The notes beneath the pieces are model-generated. The model was not told where the DNA came from and did no database searches. It worked only from the letters and a program-made list of their open reading frames with translations. Positions 22,297 through 27,051 of a stretch of DNA of 27,051 nucleotides are shown one piece after another. This DNA is from Geobacteraceae bacterium (GTDB lineage: Bacteria; Desulfobacterota; Desulfuromonadia; Desulfuromonadales; Geopsychrobacteraceae), in the NCBI GenBank assembly GCA_027064785.1, contig JAMOPE010000441.1, positions 1 through 27,051 of the forward strand. The letters run 5' to 3'. The position numbers and the translations under genes were made by a program. Positions within the stretch are counted from its first letter, which is position 1, and every line of letters starts with the position of its first letter.

Positions 22297-23031
22297 ATGA
22301 AATTGACCTGTGTCGGGACGGGGGACGCTTTTGGCAGTGGCGGCCGCTTGAACAGTTGTTTCCATCTGCAGACTGCTGAGCAGCAGATCCTGATCGATTG
22401 CGGTAGCTCCAGCCTTATTGGGTTGGAACGTTGCGGGCTTAATCTGCTCGAAGTCGATGCTGTTGTGATCAGTCATCTGCATGGGGACCATTTCGGCGGG
22501 ATTCCTTACCTGTTCCTTGAAGGGAAGTATCTTTCCCACCGGACCCGTCCTCTGACCTTGATTGGTCCGGAAGGATTGAAAAAGCGGGTTGAAACGGTTG
22601 CGAATGCCCTTTATCCGGGCTTATCAGCCAAGAATCTTGATTTTCCGGTTAATTATCAGGTACTGGAAGACGGGAAGGCTTTCTGGCTTCATGATTTACA
22701 AATTTTACCGTTAGCGGTGACGCACGGGGGCAGCAAATATGCTTATGGATTTAGATTGGAATCAGGCGGTAAAATTATCGCTTATAGCGGAGATACCGAG
22801 TGGACGGACGTCCTTATTCCCCTGACTTGCCAGTGTGATCTTCTGATTGTCGAGTGTTTTAACCATAACCAGTCGGTTCCCGGGCATCTCAATTATCAGA
22901 CATTGCTCAGAGAACGAACCCGGCTTGGGTGTCGGCGCCTGGTTTTAACCCACCTTGGGCCGGAGATGTTGGCGCAGCTCGATTCTCTGGAACTTGATGT
23001 TGCAAAAGATGGGGATGTTTTTGAAATCTGA
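22297..23031 (+). CDS. Metallo-beta-lactamase-fold hydrolase (RNase Z-like)
   Basis: A 244-residue protein of the metallo-beta-lactamase superfamily. It begins MKLTCVGTGDAFGSGG and carries SHLHGDH with ligands His60, His62, Asp64 and His65, a YSGDTEW motif with the bridging Asp, VECF, and a C-terminal THLGP His. The order and short length place it with RNase Z-like and phosphodiesterase-like members, but without the RNase Z exosite arm, so the substrate is unknown; a cyclic-nucleotide or phosphodiester compound is possible. ATG 22297 has a G-run (GGGGGA) 6 bases upstream; the adjacent GTG 22294 is less likely. It is cytoplasmic (no signal peptide) and follows the DsbA-like gene by 14 bases. 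Confidence 0.88.
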   Translation: MKLTCVGTGDAFGSGGRLNSCFHLQTAEQQILIDCGSSSLIGLERCGLNLLEVDAVVISHLHGDHFGGIPYLFLEGKYLSHRTRPLTLIGPEGLKKRVETVANALYPGLSAKNLDFPVNYQVLEDGKAFWLHDLQILPLAVTHGGSKYAYGFRLESGGKIIAYSGDTEWTDVLIPLTCQCDLLIVECFNHNQSVPGHLNYQTLLRERTRLGCRRLVLTHLGPEMLAQLDSLELDVAKDGDVFEI

Positions 23032-23052
23032 TTTTTTGTGAAGTGAAAATAG

Positions 23053-23087
23053 AAAGGCGGGGTTCCATTTGGAATCCCGCCTTTCCT
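23053..23087. terminator. Intrinsic terminator after the hydrolase gene
   Basis: AAAGGCGGGGTTCC pairs with GGAATCCCGCCTTT across a 4-5-base loop, with one G:T pair. It is followed by a broken T-run on the plus strand. It lies between two convergent genes and may serve both. Confidence 0.8.
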
Positions 23088-23107
23088 GTCTTATTTGGTC
23101 AATTCAT

Positions 23108-23650
23108 TTAGAAGTTGTTAGCCCCTGGGCCAAACCCTGAATTCATTCCATGGCCTCTTCCACCATGCTTGCCCCCGTGCCCCATTCCCAATCCGCGCAA
23201 TTGTTCCATTTTCTTTTGTTGTTCGGGAGTCAAGATTGCAAGAACCTGCTGCTGCCGTTTAGCACGGTCAACCATCATGTCAGTTTTTAAATCGGCATGC
23301 TTCTGTGCCTGGGCACGGAACTCCTTCTCATTGAAGTTCTTGTCCCATCTGGTTGCCTGCATTGCATCGCGGCTCGACTGCATCTCGGTACGCATTGCCT
23401 GATGCTCTTTCCAGTGTTGGTCAAACAAGTTGCGCAACTGCTTTTTCTGTGGGGCTGTTAAGTCGAGAACCACACCCATCCGCTCTAAACGATTATCCAT
23501 CTGAACCTTATGTTGCTCGTAGGTCATTGTCTGGGTATGCTGTCCTTTACCGTTACAATTTCCTGCTCTTTTTCCGGGTCCGGCAAGAGCAAAGCTGCTG
23601 GTTAACAAAAGGGCGAGAAATACGGTTAATGGAAGCGCAATTTTTTTCAT
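23108..23650 (-). CDS. Spy/CpxP-like periplasmic LTXXQ protein
   Basis: A 180-residue secreted protein with a signal peptide (1-23, ending ALA), a mainly helical charged body and two LTXXQ motifs, LTAPQ (64-68) and LTPEQ (140-144), which define the Spy/CpxP family. In E. coli, Spy is an ATP-independent chaperone and CpxP also restrains the CpxA sensor. The C-terminus (about 152-180) is rich in Gly and His (GMGHGGKHGGRGHGMN), which could bind metal. AAGGAG precedes the ATG at 23650. The nearby CpxR/CpxA-like pair and the GTAAA-type box upstream suggest it is a target and possibly a feedback partner of that system. Whether it is Spy or CpxP by function cannot be decided. Confidence 0.88.
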   Translation of the reverse strand: MKKIALPLTVFLALLLTSSFALAGPGKRAGNCNGKGQHTQTMTYEQHKVQMDNRLERMGVVLDLTAPQKKQLRNLFDQHWKEHQAMRTEMQSSRDAMQATRWDKNFNEKEFRAQAQKHADLKTDMMVDRAKRQQQVLAILTPEQQKKMEQLRGLGMGHGGKHGGRGHGMNSGFGPGANNF

Positions 23651-23744
23651 AATCTTTCTCCTTGTGTCTCAATGTTGTTGGTGTCTGTTGAGGACACTAT
23701 AGAGAAAAGAATCTTAAGTGTGGGTTAAGTGGTGTTCGCTTTTT

Positions 23745-23759
23745 GTAAAGTTATGTAAG
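23745..23759. promoter_or_regulatory. CpxR-like box upstream of the Spy-like gene
   Basis: GTAAA 23745-23749, five bases, then GTAAG 23755-23759 matches the E. coli CpxR consensus GTAAA-N5-GTAAA at 9 of 10 positions. It lies about 95 bases before the Spy-like ATG (minus strand). Between them is a direct repeat TTAAGTG (23714-23720 and 23725-23731, 11-base period) and a possible minus-strand -10 TATAGT at 23696-23701. Confidence 0.6.
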
Positions 23760-23790
23760 CATCCACCAGTTAAAAAGGGATAATGATTCT

Positions 23791-23982
23791 TTATGCTTGT
23801 CTCAAGCGATCTTCGGCAAGAACTGCCTGTGCCAATTTCACCCAGTCCTGCCACGTTCCTTCGGCACAGAAGTTGTCATTGGTTGATGATGCGATATACC
23901 AGTTTTCGTCGCTGTTTCCATGAAGGATCAATCGGCTGCTCTCTTTTTTGTGTGGCAGCATGGTGATTGTGCATTTCTCCAT
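23791..23982 (-). CDS. Conserved-looking small protein of unknown function
   Basis: I do not recognise this 63-residue protein. It begins MEKCTITMLPHKKES and contains NSDENWYIAS, CAEGTWQDWVKLAQ and ends AEDRLRQA. It has no signal peptide or membrane helix, so it is probably cytoplasmic; it has two Cys and three Trp. The start at 23982 is fixed by a near-perfect AGGAGGG (23987-23993 on the minus strand) 4-5 bases upstream; the frame also opens 11 codons earlier, but without such a site. It lies between the Spy-like gene (same direction, 140 bases downstream) and cpxR (divergent), and shares its upstream region, with its CpxR-like box, with cpxR. It may therefore belong to the same stress regulon. 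The strong ribosome-binding site and codon structure support a real gene. Confidence 0.65.
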   Translation of the reverse strand: MEKCTITMLPHKKESSRLILHGNSDENWYIASSTNDNFCAEGTWQDWVKLAQAVLAEDRLRQA

Positions 23983-24063
23983 TTTTCCCTCCTGAATATT
24001 GAAGTGGTTCTTCATTTGTCATAACGCATGATGATGAAAATTGTTGATACGAAAAACGGCCAC

Positions 24064-24078
24064 TTAACATTTTTTTAC
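24064..24078. promoter_or_regulatory. CpxR-like box upstream of the response regulator gene
   Basis: On the plus strand TTAAC-ATTTT-TTTAC; on the minus strand GTAAA-AAAAT-GTTAA, matching GTAAA-N5-GTAAA at 9 of 10 positions. If TATGAT 24101-24106 is the -10 box of the regulator gene, the box is centred about 42 bases before the start of transcription, a usual place for an activator of the OmpR family. The box is also upstream of the divergent small gene. Confidence 0.6.
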
Positions 24079-24126
24079 ACTCCACAAAACAAGATACGGG
24101 TATGATGTTTTTCATAAGGAGTCATT

Positions 24127-24834
24127 ATGGAGCGGTTACTGGTCATAGATGATGATATTGAGTTGTGTGAACTGCTGAGCGATTACTTGGCGGGTGAAGG
24201 GTTTCATGTCGAGACAGTAAACCATGGGGAACAGGGTATCGAACAGGTTTTGTCTGATGATTATGCTCTGGTTGTTCTCGATGTGATGCTGCCGGGAATC
24301 AACGGTTTTGATGTCCTGAGAAAGATCCGCGAAAAAAGCAGTGTCCCGGTCATTATGCTGACGGCCAGAGGTGATGATATTGACCGGATCGTCGGATTGG
24401 AACTGGGAGCCGATGACTATCTCCCCAAACCATTTAACCCCCGGGAACTGATCGCACGAATTCGGGCGATTCAGCGGCGGATCGAAAATATCCCTGCGGC
24501 ACAGTCAAACAAAATCCGCACCGAACTGGTCATCGGGGATGTCACTCTTTGTTCAGCTAGTCGAACGGTTAAATGTGGCGGGAAGAATGTCGAACTGACC
24601 TCGGTTGAATTTACCCTGCTTAAGATTCTGTTGTCCCATGCAGGCGAAGTGATCAGCCGGGAAGATTTAGTCGAGAAAGTTCTCGGCCGCCGGTTGTCGG
24701 CGTACGATCGCAGCATTGATGTTCATGTCAGTGCTCTGCGGAAGAAACTTGGTCATTTTTCCGGCCAGACCGAAAGAATAAGAACAATCCGTAGTGTCGG
24801 TTATCTGTATTCTCTCCCCGAAGAGTCGGCATGA
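24127..24834 (+). CDS. cpxR: OmpR-family response regulator, CpxR-like
   Basis: A 235-residue DNA-binding response regulator. The receiver domain (1-118) has the acidic pair Asp8-Asp9, phospho-acceptor Asp52 in VVLDVMLPG, Thr79 and Lys101 in PKPF. The C-terminal winged helix (about 130-230) has VELTSVEFTLLKIL, the recognition-helix region RRLSAYDRSIDVHVSALRKK (20 residues) and RTIRSVGYLYSL. The wing-helix resembles CpxR of E. coli as I recall it. ATAAGGAG is 6 bases before ATG 24127. It overlaps the sensor gene by four bases (ATGA). The Spy-like target, GTAAA-type boxes and gene order support a CpxR-like role, but CusR/RstA-type relatives cannot be excluded. Confidence 0.88.
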   Translation: MERLLVIDDDIELCELLSDYLAGEGFHVETVNHGEQGIEQVLSDDYALVVLDVMLPGINGFDVLRKIREKSSVPVIMLTARGDDIDRIVGLELGADDYLPKPFNPRELIARIRAIQRRIENIPAAQSNKIRTELVIGDVTLCSASRTVKCGGKNVELTSVEFTLLKILLSHAGEVISREDLVEKVLGRRLSAYDRSIDVHVSALRKKLGHFSGQTERIRTIRSVGYLYSLPEESA

Positions 24835-26198
24835 TGCGTAGTCTATTTTTGAAAATATTTCTCTATTTCCTTCTGATCATTGTCCTGGTCTCAACAGCAG
24901 TGATGGCTCTCACCTACTTCCGCGATCAGCGGTTTCCTCTGTTGTCTCACCAGAACTTTGCCCGGCAGGCGGTGACCGAATATGGGCGTGAAGCGATTTA
25001 TGCCTATGAAAAAGATGGTGTTAAAGGGCTTGAAAGGCTGACAGTAAAGCTCAATAGAAAATCGGGAATTCGACTTTTATTATTTGATGATCGGGGGGCA
25101 CCGCTGTTGCGCCAGCCTTATCCGCGCCGCTTTCGCCATCTGGCTCAACAGGCCTTACAAAGTAACAAAGTTGTTTTCCCGATGATGGGGCAGCGTAATA
25201 ACCTGGCGATGGCTGTCACCGCTGACTCCGGCCGCACGTATGTGGTCGCAATCAATGTTCCCAGCCGTCCTTCCGGCCATTCTGCCCTTCACGATGTTGT
25301 CCGTGGGTTTCTCGGCTGGGAATTACTGGCACTGTTGCTCATAACAGCGTTGGTCTGTTACTTTCTCAGCCGGACTCTGACCGCACCGATTACCCGGTTA
25401 CGTCAGGCAACCCGCAGCTTTGCTGCCGGGGATCTGACAACGCGGCTTGGCGATCAAATTAAAGGGAAGAACGAGCTGAGTGAACTTGCCCGCGATTTTG
25501 ACGAAATGGCGGGGAAAATTGAAGACCTTGTCGGCTCGCAACAACGGTTGCTGCGCGACATTTCCCATGAGCTCCGCTCGCCCCTCACCCGGATGGGGAT
25601 TGCTCTAGAGCTGGCACGGCAGAAACAACCGGAAGCCCGTGAAAAAGCGTTGACCCGGATTGAGCTGGAAGCCGAGCGGATGAATACAATGATCGGACAG
25701 CTGCTCGGCTTGACCCGCCTCGAAACGGGAGCTGAAACACCCCCATTCCAAACGTTTGATCTGTCACAGTTGTTGGTTCAACTGGTTGAAGATGCAAACT
25801 TTGAGGCAGCCCGTCGGCGGTGTCAGGTTGTCTATAACGGGGTAAAAAATATCGAATATTTTGGGGCTGCCGAATTGGTGACACAGGCCTTTGAAAATGT
25901 CATACGCAATGCACTGAAATATACAGCTGATGAGACCATTGTTACAGTCTCTCTGTCTGCCACGGAAGAGTCGGTTACAATCGAAGTCAGCGATCAGGGT
26001 GACGGTGTTCCTGAAGAATTGTTGGGGAAGCTTTTTGAACCCTTCTACCGGGTCGCCGATGCACGTGATCGCCAGAGCGGTGGAACCGGAATTGGCCTTG
26101 CTATTGCTGAACGTGCTGTCAAGTTACATGGTGGGACAATTACCGCCCATAACCAGCCTGACGGCGGGTTGCTGGTGAAAGTTGTCTTGCCGCTGTGA
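24831..26198 (+). CDS. cpxA: Sensor histidine kinase, CpxA-like
   Basis: A 455-residue inner-membrane kinase that would phosphorylate the upstream regulator. The first membrane helix is at about 8-28, a periplasmic sensor domain at about 29-158 and a second helix at about 160-180. A HAMP domain (181-234) follows, then the dimerisation/phospho-acceptor motif RDISHELRSPLTR with His246, and an ATPase domain with N box FENVIRNALKY (about 350), DQGDGVP (G1), FEPFYR and GGTGIGLAIAE (G2). The SPLTRMGIALELARQ segment is characteristic of CpxA. The start overlaps the regulator stop as ATGATG, so both are translationally coupled. The periplasmic domain is where a Spy/CpxP-like protein might bind. The ligand or stress is unknown. 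Confidence 0.88.
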   Translation: MMRSLFLKIFLYFLLIIVLVSTAVMALTYFRDQRFPLLSHQNFARQAVTEYGREAIYAYEKDGVKGLERLTVKLNRKSGIRLLLFDDRGAPLLRQPYPRRFRHLAQQALQSNKVVFPMMGQRNNLAMAVTADSGRTYVVAINVPSRPSGHSALHDVVRGFLGWELLALLLITALVCYFLSRTLTAPITRLRQATRSFAAGDLTTRLGDQIKGKNELSELARDFDEMAGKIEDLVGSQQRLLRDISHELRSPLTRMGIALELARQKQPEAREKALTRIELEAERMNTMIGQLLGLTRLETGAETPPFQTFDLSQLLVQLVEDANFEAARRRCQVVYNGVKNIEYFGAAELVTQAFENVIRNALKYTADETIVTVSLSATEESVTIEVSDQGDGVPEELLGKLFEPFYRVADARDRQSGGTGIGLAIAERAVKLHGGTITAHNQPDGGLLVKVVLPL

Positions 26199-26211
26199 GG
26201 TCGGTTATAAT
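26182..26211 (+). promoter_or_regulatory. Sigma70-type promoter upstream of the ConA-like protein gene
   Basis: TTGTCT 26182-26187 and a perfect TATAAT 26206-26211 with 18-base spacing overlap the 3' end of cpxA. The transcript would start near 26218, about 42 bases before the next ATG. The block TTAACATTTT at 26228-26237 is identical to part of the CpxR-like box before cpxR, but the second half-site is poor. Confidence 0.5.
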
Positions 26212-26259
26212 TGATGAGGATAGTTATTTAACATTTTATCTAAGGGGCAGGTCGCTATT

Positions 26260-26892
26260 ATGAGATTATTTTCCGCTTTCTTTGTCGTGACGTTGTTGTT
26301 CTTTTCTGCTGATTGTGACAGTAAAGTACAGAACGTCACCCAAGTCACCATTTCCTCTGCGAAAGCAAAAACAGTTAGTGACGACTTTAGTACTGAGGAT
26401 TCTTCTTGGAAACAGTGGTCAGGAAAATGGATTTTTACTCGGGGAGTTGTTCAGCAGTCTGCAACAGCAGAGTATTATCCACTTATTCTGCGGCAGGATA
26501 AGCAATATGGTGATGCCGACATCAGTGTCGATTTTAAACCAATTTCGGGTCGGATCGATGCCAGTGGTGGACTTGTTTTTCGGGCTGTTGATGAGAAAAA
26601 CTTCTATATTGTTCGAGCCAATGCTTTGGAAGATAATTTCAGACTCTACACCTTTAAAAATGGCTACCGTCGGCAGATTGCATCTGCCAAAGTTTCAGCA
26701 CCGGAACTGGGGAAATTTCACCAGATACGGGTTGTTGTGCAAGGGAATCATATCCAGGCATATTTGGATGGGACTTTGTATCTCGACCATTATGATTCTT
26801 CCTTTGCTCAAGGGTATGTTGGGTTGTGGACCAAGGCTGATTCTGTAACAGAATTCGATAATTTACAGATCACCGGAGTTGCTGCTGAATAA
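26260..26892 (+). CDS. Secreted ConA-like (DUF1080/LamG-type) domain protein
   Basis: A 210-residue exported protein. The N-terminus is a signal peptide (about 1-18). Cys19 follows in SADC, which is not a proper lipobox because of the Asp. The rest is a beta-sandwich with the pattern of 3-keto-disaccharide hydrolase (DUF1080) and LamG-like domains: DDFSTEDSSWKQWSGKWIF, YGDADISVDFKP, GGLVFRAVDEKNFYIVRAN, FHQIRVVVQGNHIQAYLDG and GYVGLWTKADSVTEFDNLQI (20 residues each at most). Such domains bind or act on carbohydrates; no catalytic residues can be assigned by eye. It has its own promoter and is separate from cpxA (61 bases apart). AAGGGG is about 14 bases and AGG about 9 bases before ATG 26260, a weak site. 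Confidence 0.8.
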   Translation: MRLFSAFFVVTLLFFSADCDSKVQNVTQVTISSAKAKTVSDDFSTEDSSWKQWSGKWIFTRGVVQQSATAEYYPLILRQDKQYGDADISVDFKPISGRIDASGGLVFRAVDEKNFYIVRANALEDNFRLYTFKNGYRRQIASAKVSAPELGKFHQIRVVVQGNHIQAYLDGTLYLDHYDSSFAQGYVGLWTKADSVTEFDNLQITGVAAE

Positions 26893-26955
26893 AATAGCTC
26901 GTTGCTGGTTCGCCTTGAAAAGTTGTTTATTGTCCCATCACGCTGGTGAAAACCA

Positions 26956-26980
26956 TGGACTTTAGTCCAAGACTTTCAGT
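26956..26980. repeat. REP-like hairpin element
   Basis: TGGACT-TT-AGTCCA 26956-26969 is a perfect 6-base hairpin with a two-base loop, followed by ACTTTCAGT-type sequence (26972-26980) that can form a second small stem. Elements with GGACTTTAGTCC-like cores occur as dispersed palindromes in many genomes and may be mobilised by REP-associated transposases. The assignment to that class is from memory. Confidence 0.45.
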
Positions 26981-26995
26981 TGCTACTCATTGTTT

Positions 26996-27029
26996 CCTTC
27001 TCCATTGGGGAGAAGGTGCCCGACAGGGC
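26996..27029. repeat. Palindromic intergenic repeat with two hairpins
   Basis: CCTTCTCC 26996-27003 pairs with GGAGAAGG 27009-27016; then GCCC 27018-27021 pairs with GGGC 27026-27029, followed by GGATGAGGGGG. This composition (GGGGAGAAGGTGCCC...GGGCGGATGAGGG) resembles a widespread intergenic repeat found in many proteobacterial genomes. The unit may be cut by the window end. No gene is seen in 26893-27051. Confidence 0.6.
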
Positions 27030-27051
27030 GGATGAGGGGGCAGTTGTTGCC

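Noticed and set aside
1..27051. CRISPR arrays, tRNA or rRNA genes, and complete insertion sequences
   Set aside because: I looked for regularly spaced repeats, tRNA-like cloverleaf sequences and transposase motifs on both strands and saw none that I could support.

Overview
The window reads as a chromosomal segment of a Gram-negative, mid-GC bacterium, most likely from the Desulfuromonadales/Geobacter group (Desulfobacterota). This placement is an inference from gene order and protein character: gyrA, a membrane-anchored TPR protein, gpsA and a periplasmic cyclophilin stand in a row, followed by a full Tol-Pal operon, a FolE2-type GTP cyclohydrolase and a Spy/CpxP-like protein beside an OmpR-type two-component pair. 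In that group gyrA usually closes the dnaA-dnaN-recF-gyrB-gyrA cluster, so the left edge may lie a few kb from oriC.

Layout. Bases 1-4945 (+) form a tightly packed run: the gyrA 3' end, TPR protein, gpsA, cyclophilin, an endonuclease/exonuclease/phosphatase-fold protein with altered active-site residues, and nth. It ends at a bidirectional terminator facing a cold-shock protein gene (-). Bases 5246-8640 are an A+T-rich accessory island: a Dcm/EcoRII-type cytosine methyltransferase with an N-terminal helix-turn-helix, an EcoRII-type restriction endonuclease, and the 5' stump of a macro-domain gene. The island ends abruptly inside the 3' end of trmO, whose C-terminus now runs into the macro remnant. 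Bases 8584-12824 (-) hold trmO, a DMT-type exporter and penicillin-binding protein 1A. Bases 13014-14463 (+) hold queC overlapping folE2. A cluster of DnaA-box-like nonamers and a strong sigma70-like promoter then precede tolQ-tolR-tolA-tolB-pal-cpoB (14674-19534). A CBS-domain Kef-like antiporter (-), a DsbA-like thiol oxidoreductase with a metallo-beta-lactamase-fold hydrolase (+), and an envelope-stress module follow. The stress module contains a Spy/CpxP-like protein, a 63-residue unknown protein, CpxR-like and CpxA-like proteins, and GTAAA-N5-GTAAA-like boxes in both relevant promoter regions. The window closes with a secreted ConA-like (DUF1080-type) protein and palindromic intergenic repeats.

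How the genes work together. Much of the right half concerns the cell envelope: peptidoglycan synthesis (PBP1A), outer-membrane constriction and integrity (Tol-Pal, CpoB), periplasmic folding (cyclophilin, DsbA-like, Spy-like) and envelope-stress sensing (CpxRA-like). queC and folE2 supply steps of 7-deazaguanine (queuosine) and possibly folate synthesis. The restriction-modification island is the clearest acquired element. The most informative observations are the macro/trmO junction, a dyad that overlaps the methyltransferase ribosome-binding site, the DnaA-box cluster, and the CpxR-like boxes flanking an unrecognised small gene. All functional calls come from reading the sequence and from remembered family sequences; no searches were run.
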